In this document: positions 27,731 through 38,200 of the stretch, in pieces
Layout of the letters: each line of letters begins with the position of its first letter
Numbering within the stretch: the stretch's first letter is position 1
From: Mesonia sp.
Lineage (GTDB): Bacteria > Bacteroidota > Bacteroidia > Flavobacteriales > Flavobacteriaceae
Direction of reading: 5' to 3'
Length of the DNA: 64,000 nt
NCBI GenBank assembly: GCA_012964435.1
Contig: DTTX01000034.1
Coordinates: forward strand, 1-64,000
Notes under the pieces: generated by a model
Told to the model about the DNA's origin: nothing
Database searches by the model: none
What the model saw: only the letters and a program-made list of their open reading frames with translations
Made by a program: the position numbers and the translations under genes

Positions 27731-27760
27731 AGAAGACCGGTAATGTTTTACCGGTCTTCT
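27731..27760 (-). terminator. strong terminator of the giant phosphatase gene
   Basis: Perfect 13-bp stem AGAAGACCGGTAA / TTACCGGTCTTCT with a 4-nt loop; on the minus strand it is followed by TTTATTTTTG. The LRR gene start lies just beyond. Confidence 0.85.
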
Positions 27761-27783
27761 AATTAAGTTATTGTTACAAAATC

Positions 27784-30700
27784 TTATTTCATTGTTAAGA
27801 CTTTGTAATTACCGGTATTCCCATCTACCGTAATTTTTACAATTAACATTTGGGTATTTACAATTTCTGAAGAAAGATCTAAAACTATAGGTTGATGATT
27901 ATTTTTGATAGTTGGAAGATATTTTACCCTTCTTCCTAAAATATCAAACACCTCAATACTAATCTCATTACCGTCCTGTATAGAAATATTCAAATCTCCT
28001 TTAGTTGGATTAGGATATATAGAGATCTTACCTTTTAAAGCTTCATCTACATTTAAGGATTGTACTTCAATATAATCAGACTTAAGCATTTCACTTTCAC
28101 CGGCAATGTTAGAAGCCTCTAATGTTACATTAAATAAACCTTCAGTGTTATAAGTTACTGTTGGGTTTTCTTCGGTAGAAGTGGCTGGTGTTCCTCCTTC
28201 AAACGTCCAGTTCCAAGTATCAGGATTGTTTGTACTTAAATCTGTAAATGTAACGGTTTGCCCTTGCTCTATCTGCACTTGATCGGCAACAAAGTCTGTA
28301 ACCGGTGCTTGTACTCCTAAATTTTCATTTAAAGAGAACACAACAGTAGAAGATGCATTAATAGTAACATCGCTAAATGTTGCGTCTTGTTGCGGACTGT
28401 TACTACCACTCGGATGCTGTATCGAGAAGAAACCATATTTAAAATCTGGAGAAAAGGTTAATCCTGTAGGTTCAGATCCATTTGGCATAGAAGCAAATAG
28501 CTCTACATTAGGATTAGCTTGTGTGTGATCTGGTCTTACTACCCAGATATAGTTATTTCCACCATCCTGTAAAACCCATAGATTTCCTTTATCGTCAAAA
28601 GCTAGGTTATCGTTACCATAGCCCCAAGGTTCTGAAAATGTACCATTGTCAGTTTCGATATCATAATTCATTCCTCCTAAGAAGGTTTCAAAATTAGTAA
28701 CCACATTAGAACCATTATCGGTAAAACGATACGTTCTACCTCTACCTTTGGCTGTAAAATAAATTTGCCCGCTCATCGGATGGATTTCACAATCTTCAAC
28801 TCCATTAAAGTTTGTTCCTCCTAAAGCTGCTGCGTTTATATTTAAGTTATTTCGCTCTGCTTGCGTGTCGTTTGGTACTTCAATCCATTCTGCGGTGCTT
28901 GAAGTTGGCTCATCTCCTACTAATGGTAAGTCTAACTTAAGAACATAAACAGTTCCTGCAGTAAGATCGCCCGGAGTATCCATCACGTATTTATAAACAC
29001 AATGGGTTCCGCCATCTTCTCCGTAATAAGCAGTGGTTGCATCTGGAGAAATCACTACATTTTCGTGATTCATTCTTCCCATTGCCCAAAGCTTTTCTTG
29101 ACCGTTACCATAATCCATTACTTGTGCGGTTTCAGGATCAATCTCTACTAACCAACCTACATCTTGATAACCATCGTTATTGTTATCGTGGTTGTTGGTA
29201 GATTCTTCTGCAGTAACCACAGTTCCCCAAGGAGTAATCCCTCCAGAACAGTTTCTAGTTGTAGTAGCTAAAACATCATTATATAAATCTACCGGTTGAC
29301 TATAATCTACTTCCCATAAATTATTATCAGTATTCAAGTGAAGATCTACTATAGAAACTCCTCCTGGTGTATTTTCATGATTTACAGACAAATATCCGTT
29401 TTCACTACTACCGTCGATTGGAACATACGCCGTAAAATCATTATTACCGGGTACGTTACCAGAACCATCTAAATAAGCATCACCTTGTTTGAAAATAAGC
29501 TGAAACCTGTGTTCTTGAGGAATAATTAAGTTGGGTGTTTGCCCTGTTGGCATGATAGACGTAAAACAACCAATATGTGGCTCATCACAATCAAAATCAA
29601 TCACTTCAACATTTTTAATATACATATCAAAACGCATATCTGAACTTTGACCGTCACGATTGTGAACCTCAACAGCGATCGTATTTATACCTTCTTGAAA
29701 AACTGTTTTTGGCACTTGATGGGTTTGATAGTTAATTTCATTAATTCCATCTATCGTAGTAGCTGAATGCGTTAAGTAATTAAAATCACCTTCTGGCATA
29801 TTATCTCTAAACACTTCTACTCCGTTTACATAAACGACTACACCATCATCTCTTCGAATACCAAATTCAACTATATCTGTTAATTCTGAAAGTTCAACTT
29901 CCATTTCTCTAGCAAAATAAGTTGTAATGTATTTATTACCAGCATCTGGACCGTAAGAAACTTCTGTTATTACCGGATCGCCGTAACCTAAAGTCCCATA
30001 ACCTCTACCCCAATCGGTATAATCGAATCCGTTTTCATTCCAAAGTTCGTTATCTAAACTTATCCCTGCGTCTAAGTAATACCATTCTGATTGTTTTACC
30101 AATGGATAAGCTGATGCTGGAATTGGAGGTAAATTGTAACCTACTTCCATATCGAAACGTAAATCTGAACTTCCTGCAGAACCTTGGTGTAATTCTACAG
30201 CGATTACATTCTCACCAATTTGTAATAAGTTTTCTGTAATCACTTCGTGCCAAATTTCTTCATCTGCACCTCCAATGGCAGTTGAAGCATAGGTATTATA
30301 ATCAATCTCTCCTTCCGGCATATTCAACCTAAAAGCTTCTTCACCATTAACATAAACTACCGCACCATCGTCTTTCATCGTTTTAAATACTAATGAGCCT
30401 ATATTTGTTAGATCTTCAACTTCAAAACTATGCCTTAAATAATACGTTGGATATTTATTGTTTGCATCTGGACCGTAGTCTAATGTTGTACTTTCAATAC
30501 CATCGCCGTAACCTAAAATTGCATTACCGAATGTCCAATCTTCATCGTTATACGAAACACTTGTCCAATCTTCTGCCCCTAAATCTTCTCCATTATCATT
30601 GTACAACCAGATACTTTCTTGTGAAATTGGGAATGTGCCCATTGGGTACTCATCAATGTTTTTCCAAGCTAAGTAAACGGCGCTTGAATCAATTTGCATT

Positions 30701-33700
30701 TCTGGGAAAGTGACAATATTTGCTTCTTTAGTTCCGGTAGCAATAATGTTTATTTCTGAAGCCGGATCGCCTTGAAGTAAATAATAATCGTTAGCTATTA
30801 ATTCTACTTCATTTAAGTTTTCAAATACCTTGGTTAAATCTACTTTTGTACTTGCTTGACTAACAAATAAAGGATCGATTAACCAACGGCTATTTAAATA
30901 AAGTGTGTCTGTAGTTGCAGAACCTAAAACAGGTAATATTTCATCTCCTTCTTCTTTACCGATAACCACGTTAGAGTTATAATCTTCAATTTCGTTCCCA
31001 ATGTAGAAACCGTTACTATTATCATTCATTAAACTCCAATGCCCGGTTACTTGATTTCTAAATGGAGCTTGCATATCTCTAATTGGTCCTGTTGCAGGAA
31101 TAATTTCTGAATTGTTATATTGAACCTCAACATTTTGAGAACCACTATTTAAAAGGTAACCAGAGTCTTCTTGATTAAAAGTATAGTTATAAACTAAATC
31201 TGTTTCAGTTTCAGAAATCGTTAAATACATACTTTCTTTAATCTCTTCTTGTGTTTTAGCCGTTGTCCAAATCCTAAATTCATCGAACGAAGAATTTGTA
31301 GGAGCGTTATTTGTAATGTTTCTACCAAATGCTAAATTGTTTATACAAGGATGAAACTCGCCTACACTCATACTATCGACTAACTCTCCATTAATGTAGA
31401 ATTTAAACTCTCCGTTAGGCACAAAAGTTACTGCGGCGTGGTTCCATTCTCCAACATTCCATACATGGTTAGAGTTTAAAGAGTTCCAACCTGCGTTAGG
31501 TCCTTGTCCTGTAATGGTTTGAAGGGTTTGGTTATTTAAAAACTCCATTTCCCAACCAAAATTACCACCACCAAAATTGGTAAATCCTACTAATTTAGTA
31601 TTACCACCGGCAGGTGCATCTAAACGCGCCCAAAGCTCAATCGTAAATTCACCTGATAATGCAGCATTAACACCTTCTTTCGAGATTTGAACATCGTGAC
31701 CTTCTTGTAAATTAAGCGCTCCGCCCTGTAAAGCTATTGCAGCCTCCATATCTTCAATAAACGCTAAATAATAATTACCTAAAGTAACATCGACATTATT
31801 AAAGTCTACCAAGCCATTTTCTTCGGTTCCTGTTGCAACTACTTCATAATTACTGTTTGGATCGCCTTTTAATAATACATATTCTGCAACTGTAGCATTT
31901 ACAAATTCTGCATTATCAAAAACTTTTTCTAAATCTACCCGTAAGTCTGTTGTTTCTATGTTTAAAGCATTTACGTGCCATCCACCTGAAACATAAGAAG
32001 TATCTGCTTGTAAAACTAAAATTTCTGATGCCGTGTTATGACCTATAACTACGTTTTCTGTATAACTAGAAATAACATTTTGTAAATAAAGACCATTATT
32101 ATCTTCATTCATAATACTCCAGTTACCAGTAATTACTGAAGGAAAATCTGAATTAATTTCGCTTACAGGACTTGTGGCTGAAATGATTTGAGCTGAAGTA
32201 TAAGTGATTTCATCTTCATAACTTCCCTCGTTTTCTAACACACCATTATCATCTTGATCGAAGTTGAAATTGAACACTAAATATTCTTGTGCTCCTTCAA
32301 CTTTACAATGCATTTGCTCTACAATCTCTTCTTGAGTTTTAACTTTTGTCCAAATTCTAAACTCATCCATAGCAGAGTATGTTTGTCCGCCATAATTTAA
32401 ACTTTTACCTAAGGCAAAATCCCACGTACTGTTACTTGCATAGGTTTCAAAAGTATTAGAGTTTTTAAGTTCTCCGTTTACATAAAGTTTAATTTCATTA
32501 TTTGGTGAAGCAGTAATTGCAATATGATTCCATTCTCCTATGTTTAAACTTTCACCGGAGTTTACGGCATTCCAACTACCGGTATTCGTACCAAATACTG
32601 CCGAAACTGAATTATTATCTGGCATCTCTAAAGAAAAACCTGTAGTATTATTATTTATACGACCGTGATTAGAAAGTAAAGGATCGTTATTTCCAGGATC
32701 TTGAGTAACATTTACCCAAAACTCTATCGTTACATCATTAGCTAAAATAGCTTCTATATCTTCTGAAGGAATATGAACTTGATGCCCGCCGGTTAATGAA
32801 ATAGCTCCTCCTCTACCCGGCACAAAATCTGCTTCTTCCCAAGCTAAGTAATAAACTGCTTCTTCTAAATTAGTATTGAAGAAATTTACATTTTGACCAT
32901 CAAAACTTCCGTCGGCAACAGTTGTAAAACCTTCTTCTGTATTTCCTTTAATTAAGAAATATTGCCCGGCCATATTACTGACTGTTTCAAAATTAGTTCC
33001 CAATGCTTCTTCTAAATCTATTCTAATTTGAGCAAAAGGAGTATTCATAGGATCTATTTTCCAACCACCTGCTAAATACTGAAGTTCTTCTTCGGTTAGA
33101 TCGATTATAGTCTCATCGATTTGTTTACCTACAATAACATTTTTATTATATGCCGTTATTTGCTCCGGCAAACTTAAGCCTGCATTTAATATCACATTAT
33201 TTTGACTCCATTTCCCGGCAACTACGTCTTGATATTCTACTGCTAGATTACTTACCGGTGAAGTTGCAGATGCTAAAGTAGCACCGTCTAAAGCCATCTC
33301 GTAATTTACGCTTCCTAAACTAGTGACGCTAGATGCTTCTTCTTCTGTTTCAGAAAAATTGTAATAGATCGCTAAATCTTCTTCACTACCGGTAATTGAA
33401 TAGTGCATATGCTCGTTAATTTCTTCAACAGTAAGCGCTCTTTCCCAAATTTTTAATTCATCTAATTCTGCATTGGTTTCGCTACCGTAGTATGGACTTT
33501 GACCTAAACCTAAGCCCCAATCGTTAGGGATGTACTCTCCAAAACCACCTTCGGCCACTAAAGCACCGTTAATATAATACTTCATGGTACTGTTTTGAGT
33601 AGCAGATAGGGCTACGTGGTTCCACTCTCCAATATTCCAAGATTCTCCTTGTTCAGCAATCGAGTTCCAGCCGCCGCCATTATTACCAACAACAACGTTA

Positions 33701-35868
33701 AGCTTATTACTGTCTGGAAATTCAAAAGAAATTCCGGTTGAATTACCGTTGATTCTTCCGTTACTCGCTAAAATTTTACTGTTAGAACCAGGATCTGCAT
33801 TTAATTTTGCCCAAAATTCGATGGTAAAATCTTCTGCCAAAACCGGATTAAGTACACTCCCGGGAATTGCCAATTGTTGACCTCCTGAAGCTTTTAAAAC
33901 TTCACCTCTCGAGTTTTCTACATCGGCATTTTCCATAATTTCTTCATCAGAAATTAATCGACTGTAAAGATTTAATTCATCTAAACTTCCTTCGTAGTTT
34001 TCTCCAATTACGATATTTTCTGTAGATTCTTGATCGATAATTATATCATTCCAATTCTGAATTAAAAATCCGTTATAATAAAGAGAAAGTTTTCTTCTTA
34101 CATTATCGTATTTCCAAGTAATGTAAGACCAACTTCCCGCTATTAAGTTATATTGACTTTCGTAGGTTAAAGCTTCTTGATGATTGGTAAATGTTATATT
34201 TCCGCTTTCATTTAAACCGAAAGAAACACCATTACCATTCGCAGCATTAGTTAAAATTGTTGCTTCTGTTAATGTTGAAGGATTTAACCAATAAGAAAAA
34301 CTGAAAGATTTGTCTTGAAATTCTAAAGCATTAGCTGCATCAATTTCTAAAGAACCGGCTCCGGAAAAAGCTAAAGCTTCATTAGTCTCGTTATCTTTAT
34401 TGGCTACAAATGAATATGCTGAACCGGTTACTTCATGCGAAAATTCAGAATTATCTTCAATAGAATTACTGAAAGCTAAGGCTAAATTATGAGCATCTTC
34501 ATTTTGACTAGTAAGTAAGCCTTCGTGAATAATTTCTTCAAAATAAGCTTCACCATTATCGCCAACGTATTCGACTTTCATTCTGCGATCGTTCTCTTCA
34601 CCATAAACATTTACGCGTAAATAAGTTTGTTTTACTCCTTGTAGAATATGATTGCTATCGTAATTGGTATTGAAATTACCATTACCCACATCTGAATTAA
34701 TGTTACCTGATAAAACATCATAAAGCGGATAGTTGGTATTCCCATCGGTTACCAAAAACTTTTGTTCGTGAATATCTGCACTTAAAGCTAATACGCCGTT
34801 TATATTATTATCTTGAATATAGTTGAATAATTCGTCGTATTGGTTACTAACACTAAAGTTTCTTCCTCCTATGGGATAGAAAACAGGTGTTCCACTTACA
34901 ATTACCTTAAACGTAGCAGTAGAATTTAAAAGTCCTTGTTTTAACCATTCTAATTGGTCCGGTCCAAAATGCTGGTGTGTGTTATCTCTGTAACTACGAT
35001 TATCGGTTAAGAAATATTCTACATCTTTATATTTATAAGATGAATGCAAACCTTGACCTTCCGGTGTTGAAAGATATTCTGGATTTGGCCACCAATCCAT
35101 AAAAATTTCTCTCATCTCACCAATAGTAGGCATATTTTTATCAAATTCATTAGGTCCTAAATCGTGATTGTCCGGGATCGCTAATTGTGGCATGGCAACA
35201 GTTAAACTATCGTGATAATCTCTTTGAAAACGATAACGATCGAAAGCCATATCTTTATTAGCCCAGTCGTCTACTCCATCAGGACATTGTCCCATCGCGT
35301 GTTGCAAACCTAAAAGATAAGTAGCATCACCAAGCCAAACCATTAAATCACTACCTTCTTCAGCCATTGTATTAAACATCGTTGGCGTTCCATTTACATG
35401 AAACTCTGCTTCTGGCTGATCGATACAACGGGATAGATCGTAAATACGACCGCAGCCACCCGATAAAAATTCAAAATCACTTAAGGTATTTTGACCATTA
35501 ACAATTGAGGTTACTCGATCTGTAACCGCCGAACCATTGGCAAGAATTTGAGTCGTATAGGTATCACCTTCTGTGAGACCTGTAAACTCGAAAGATCTTA
35601 GATTGTAATCTAAACGTGTGTCACTGTTAAAAACAGTTCCTGTAATTTCTGTGCCGGGAGTGACATTGTTGGTAAAAGAAAGTTCTAAGTTTTCGCCCGT
35701 TCCGGTATTACTTTTTGTTAATACCCAAACTCGAACTGAGTTGTCATACACAGGACTAAACATAGGCCCGTAAACGATCGAATCTCCCGGTATAGATATT
35801 TGCGCCTTAGCTGCAAAACCCATAAAAAGAGAAACTAACATACTTAAAATAAGTAAATGTTTTTTCAT
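27784..35868 (-). CDS. giant T9SS-secreted PhoD-LamG-PhoX double phosphatase
   Basis: A 2694-residue secreted protein. Order of parts (approximate residues): signal peptide 1-23; PhoD-like metallophosphatase 26-450 with WLGDATY, IPDNHDLGPNE, LTDNRSYR and LSADIHEQ; LamG 490-645; three LamG units at 655-820, 1015-1185 and 1376-1545, each followed by a similar spacer of about 140-190 residues; two jelly-roll domains 1745-1910 and 1918-2085 sharing DDG.VVYVNG.E.FR.NMPEG; PhoX-like (DUF839) 2100-2515 with NCSGGITPWGTVVTAEE, GRMNHENVVISPD and GVEDCEIHP; PKD 2520-2603; T9SS type A sorting signal 2615-2694 (ISIYPNPTKGDLNISI, FDILGRRV). Expected to release phosphate from organic esters at the cell surface while LamG domains bind glycans. 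The frame is intact. Domain borders are by eye. Confidence 0.9.
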   Translation of the reverse strand: MKKHLLILSMLVSLFMGFAAKAQISIPGDSIVYGPMFSPVYDNSVRVWVLTKSNTGTGENLELSFTNNVTPGTEITGTVFNSDTRLDYNLRSFEFTGLTEGDTYTTQILANGSAVTDRVTSIVNGQNTLSDFEFLSGGCGRIYDLSRCIDQPEAEFHVNGTPTMFNTMAEEGSDLMVWLGDATYLLGLQHAMGQCPDGVDDWANKDMAFDRYRFQRDYHDSLTVAMPQLAIPDNHDLGPNEFDKNMPTIGEMREIFMDWWPNPEYLSTPEGQGLHSSYKYKDVEYFLTDNRSYRDNTHQHFGPDQLEWLKQGLLNSTATFKVIVSGTPVFYPIGGRNFSVSNQYDELFNYIQDNNINGVLALSADIHEQKFLVTDGNTNYPLYDVLSGNINSDVGNGNFNTNYDSNHILQGVKQTYLRVNVYGEENDRRMKVEYVGDNGEAYFEEIIHEGLLTSQNEDAHNLALAFSNSIEDNSEFSHEVTGSAYSFVANKDNETNEALAFSGAGSLEIDAANALEFQDKSFSFSYWLNPSTLTEATILTNAANGNGVSFGLNESGNITFTNHQEALTYESQYNLIAGSWSYITWKYDNVRRKLSLYYNGFLIQNWNDIIIDQESTENIVIGENYEGSLDELNLYSRLISDEEIMENADVENSRGEVLKASGGQQLAIPGSVLNPVLAEDFTIEFWAKLNADPGSNSKILASNGRINGNSTGISFEFPDSNKLNVVVGNNGGGWNSIAEQGESWNIGEWNHVALSATQNSTMKYYINGALVAEGGFGEYIPNDWGLGLGQSPYYGSETNAELDELKIWERALTVEEINEHMHYSITGSEEDLAIYYNFSETEEEASSVTSLGSVNYEMALDGATLASATSPVSNLAVEYQDVVAGKWSQNNVILNAGLSLPEQITAYNKNVIVGKQIDETIIDLTEEELQYLAGGWKIDPMNTPFAQIRIDLEEALGTNFETVSNMAGQYFLIKGNTEEGFTTVADGSFDGQNVNFFNTNLEEAVYYLAWEEADFVPGRGGAISLTGGHQVHIPSEDIEAILANDVTIEFWVNVTQDPGNNDPLLSNHGRINNNTTGFSLEMPDNNSVSAVFGTNTGSWNAVNSGESLNIGEWNHIAITASPNNEIKLYVNGELKNSNTFETYASNSTWDFALGKSLNYGGQTYSAMDEFRIWTKVKTQEEIVEQMHCKVEGAQEYLVFNFNFDQDDNGVLENEGSYEDEITYTSAQIISATSPVSEINSDFPSVITGNWSIMNEDNNGLYLQNVISSYTENVVIGHNTASEILVLQADTSYVSGGWHVNALNIETTDLRVDLEKVFDNAEFVNATVAEYVLLKGDPNSNYEVVATGTEENGLVDFNNVDVTLGNYYLAFIEDMEAAIALQGGALNLQEGHDVQISKEGVNAALSGEFTIELWARLDAPAGGNTKLVGFTNFGGGNFGWEMEFLNNQTLQTITGQGPNAGWNSLNSNHVWNVGEWNHAAVTFVPNGEFKFYINGELVDSMSVGEFHPCINNLAFGRNITNNAPTNSSFDEFRIWTTAKTQEEIKESMYLTISETETDLVYNYTFNQEDSGYLLNSGSQNVEVQYNNSEIIPATGPIRDMQAPFRNQVTGHWSLMNDNSNGFYIGNEIEDYNSNVVIGKEEGDEILPVLGSATTDTLYLNSRWLIDPLFVSQASTKVDLTKVFENLNEVELIANDYYLLQGDPASEINIIATGTKEANIVTFPEMQIDSSAVYLAWKNIDEYPMGTFPISQESIWLYNDNGEDLGAEDWTSVSYNDEDWTFGNAILGYGDGIESTTLDYGPDANNKYPTYYLRHSFEVEDLTNIGSLVFKTMKDDGAVVYVNGEEAFRLNMPEGEIDYNTYASTAIGGADEEIWHEVITENLLQIGENVIAVELHQGSAGSSDLRFDMEVGYNLPPIPASAYPLVKQSEWYYLDAGISLDNELWNENGFDYTDWGRGYGTLGYGDPVITEVSYGPDAGNKYITTYFAREMEVELSELTDIVEFGIRRDDGVVVYVNGVEVFRDNMPEGDFNYLTHSATTIDGINEINYQTHQVPKTVFQEGINTIAVEVHNRDGQSSDMRFDMYIKNVEVIDFDCDEPHIGCFTSIMPTGQTPNLIIPQEHRFQLIFKQGDAYLDGSGNVPGNNDFTAYVPIDGSSENGYLSVNHENTPGGVSIVDLHLNTDNNLWEVDYSQPVDLYNDVLATTTRNCSGGITPWGTVVTAEESTNNHDNNNDGYQDVGWLVEIDPETAQVMDYGNGQEKLWAMGRMNHENVVISPDATTAYYGEDGGTHCVYKYVMDTPGDLTAGTVYVLKLDLPLVGDEPTSSTAEWIEVPNDTQAERNNLNINAAALGGTNFNGVEDCEIHPMSGQIYFTAKGRGRTYRFTDNGSNVVTNFETFLGGMNYDIETDNGTFSEPWGYGNDNLAFDDKGNLWVLQDGGNNYIWVVRPDHTQANPNVELFASMPNGSEPTGLTFSPDFKYGFFSIQHPSGSNSPQQDATFSDVTINASSTVVFSLNENLGVQAPVTDFVADQVQIEQGQTVTFTDLSTNNPDTWNWTFEGGTPATSTEENPTVTYNTEGLFNVTLEASNIAGESEMLKSDYIEVQSLNVDEALKGKISIYPNPTKGDLNISIQDGNEISIEVFDILGRRVKYLPTIKNNHQPIVLDLSSEIVNTQMLIVKITVDGNTGNYKVLTMK

Positions 35869-36223
35869 TGGTTAAATAAAGATTTTTGAGGTTTAAAAAA
35901 TAATTTCCGCAAAAATAGAAGAGAGATATTTGCTTAAACTATTAAGAATTTTAAGCTTAGCTTACGAAAAGGTTACCTACATTATCTAATACTTAATTTA
36001 ATGTTAAAACGATTAACTCAACCGTTTTAGCAATTATTGATTTCTGAAGAATAAACCAAATTTATTAATAATATGAAATCAACAATGGTTTATGGGGAAG
36101 GTTTGATTGTAAAAACTACAATTATTTTGTTTTAAAAGTCAAAAAATTGGATAACACTTAGGTAACATAGTAAAATAAATAAATATCAATATTAAACACA
36201 ATAGAGCTAATATTGAACATATT
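35869..36223. other. 355-bp AT-rich intergenic region upstream of the giant phosphatase gene
   Basis: No open frame of note. On the minus strand TATTTTTG (35910-35917) is a possible -7 element for the phosphatase gene, without a clear -33 partner. A weak hairpin TAAAACG / CGTTTTA lies at 36005-36029 and an 8-bp inverted repeat ATAAACCA / TGGTTTAT at 36051-36093. I see no classic PHO box or RNA gene. Confidence 0.5.
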
Positions 36224-38200
36224 TTAGTTTATCTCAAAATCTGTAAGTGATTTTAGAAAACTAATAATTTCAGCTTTCTCTTTATTCGTGAGATTTAAAG
36301 AATCTTTAGGTAAGGTTTGCTGCGGAAGCTCGTAACTTAGTCCAACGCCAGCTGCTCCGCCATTATTGTAAAAGTTTATTACTTGCTCTAAAGTTTGATA
36401 AGCTCCATTATGAAAGTAAGGTGCAGTAATTTCTACATTTCTAACACTTGTGGTCTTAAATGAATTTTTATAAATATCTTGTCCTTCAGCGAATACTTGA
36501 TTTTCAAATCTTCCTAAATCTTGATCTATTTTATAAGAGTTTGGTTGTTCTAAAACACCTAACACTTCGCTTTCATTTTCTTGATATAAAGGCGGCACTA
36601 AACCAGAAAATGTTGGAGGAAAATGACAAGTAGCACAATTCGCTTTCCCCATAAATAAATTAAAACCTTGCTTTACATCTTTTGCGATTGTTTTACTTTC
36701 TCCTCGTACATAACGATCAAATTCACTATCAAAAGACCGTAGAGATAAAACGTAAGATGATAAGGCTTTCGAAATATTATAGCGAGTAATCGATTCTTCT
36801 TCTTTAAAATTTACGTTAAACAAATTTTGATAGCTTTCAGATTGTGATAATTTATGAATTATTTCTTCAAAACTAGTATTAAACTCAAGATGATTCTCAA
36901 TTACATGTTCTGCTTGTTCTTCTAAATCTTGCGCTCTTAAGTCATAAAAGTATCGATCGGCAAAAACGGCATTAATTAAACTGGGAGAGTTTCTCAAAAC
37001 TGTTTTTCCATTTACACTTGCTAGCGACTTTTCTTTGCCATCGGTAAAAGCTAATTCAGGCTTGTGGCAACTTGCACAACTCATTCTCCCTGAATTACTT
37101 AAATTCTCATCAAAAAATAATTTTTCACCTAAACTTCTTAACGCTTCACTATCTTCATTCTCATTCAATAAACTATAGTAATACGGATTCAAAAAGTCTT
37201 TACTAAATATAGAAGAGCTTGCCGCATTCCAAGAAGGAGTTTCCCCATATACAAGAGCTGTCGATTTTATATGTAATTCTTGTTGAGCGTTCCCTAATTT
37301 TTCATACAAAAGATCGATATATTTCGTGAGAAAAGTGAGCCGATCGAAATTTTCAAAATCATTATTTTTTTCTAAATACCTAACAGATTTCTGAAAAAGC
37401 TTATCTATTTCCTTTTTCTTTTCTTTTGAAAGTCGATGGAGAATTGGCTTAATTAAAGTTTGTATTCCTATTAAAGAATATTTTGCTTCTTCTAATGCAT
37501 TTAGTGATCCCGGTGTATCGAAACCGGTAACTCCCAAGCTAAAAATTCTAATTAATTCTAATCGTGCCGCTTCAGCAATTTCATAATCATAAAAATAAAT
37601 TCGTTGGTTTACAGCGGTTTTTATAGGGGCAAAATATGCTTGCAAATGCTGGGCAAGTTGTAAAATATGATCCTTCTCTTCAAAAGCTTCTTCAGCAAAA
37701 ATAAGCTCGTCTAAAACTTGAAGTCCTTTAGGTTCGATCACTTTCTCTTTTCCTCTAAAATGGCCGGTATCTAATTCATCTAAAGGTAAACTTACTCGAT
37801 ACGCTTCCGGTGACATTGTATAATAATCGCTTTTACTTTTTTGATCGATAGGAAACGGATCTAAATGAAGTAACGGAGCACCGTTAATGTATGCTTTAAT
37901 ATGTTCGGGATAATAAAAAGTCAACGCAGCTTCATTTTTTTTGAAGCTATTTCTTGTATTTTTTAATTGTTGTTGAAGCTCTTCTATTGAAATTTCTTCA
38001 TTTTTAAAAAGTCGGGCAGCATTTACTAATTGATTGATTTCTGAAGAAAGTTCTTCAACTCCATTATTAATAATCACTGAAAAATCCTGAGGCTCGTAAA
38101 TCTCATTTTGATTTTGATAATGACCGATAAATGAATAAACTCCAACACTTAAAAGAATAAGTAATATAATTTTAAAAACGCCTCTACTCCACTTCTGCAT
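36224..38200 (-). CDS. di-haem cytochrome c peroxidase-like protein, second of a tandem pair
   Basis: A protein of about 658 residues with an N-terminal membrane anchor or signal (IILLILLSVGVYSFIGHY), a helical domain of about 300 residues without a name I know (contains LIRIFSLGVTGFDTPGSLNA), and a C-terminal MauG/CcpA-type domain with two haem c sites, CASCHKPELAFTDG and CATCHFPPTF, plus NAVFADRYFYDLRA and FKTTSVRNVEITAPYFHNGAY. Located in the periplasm, it would reduce peroxide or oxidise a partner. The ATG at 38200 overlaps the end of its paralogue by 17 bp. Confidence 0.88.
   Translation of the reverse strand: MQKWSRGVFKIILLILLSVGVYSFIGHYQNQNEIYEPQDFSVIINNGVEELSSEINQLVNAARLFKNEEISIEELQQQLKNTRNSFKKNEAALTFYYPEHIKAYINGAPLLHLDPFPIDQKSKSDYYTMSPEAYRVSLPLDELDTGHFRGKEKVIEPKGLQVLDELIFAEEAFEEKDHILQLAQHLQAYFAPIKTAVNQRIYFYDYEIAEAARLELIRIFSLGVTGFDTPGSLNALEEAKYSLIGIQTLIKPILHRLSKEKKKEIDKLFQKSVRYLEKNNDFENFDRLTFLTKYIDLLYEKLGNAQQELHIKSTALVYGETPSWNAASSSIFSKDFLNPYYYSLLNENEDSEALRSLGEKLFFDENLSNSGRMSCASCHKPELAFTDGKEKSLASVNGKTVLRNSPSLINAVFADRYFYDLRAQDLEEQAEHVIENHLEFNTSFEEIIHKLSQSESYQNLFNVNFKEEESITRYNISKALSSYVLSLRSFDSEFDRYVRGESKTIAKDVKQGFNLFMGKANCATCHFPPTFSGLVPPLYQENESEVLGVLEQPNSYKIDQDLGRFENQVFAEGQDIYKNSFKTTSVRNVEITAPYFHNGAYQTLEQVINFYNNGGAAGVGLSYELPQQTLPKDSLNLTNKEKAEIISFLKSLTDFEIN

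Noticed and set aside
30393-30713. Plus-strand frame of 106 residues within the giant phosphatase gene
   Set aside because: Antisense to a coherent coding sequence; composition is that of a reversed reading of beta-rich coding DNA.
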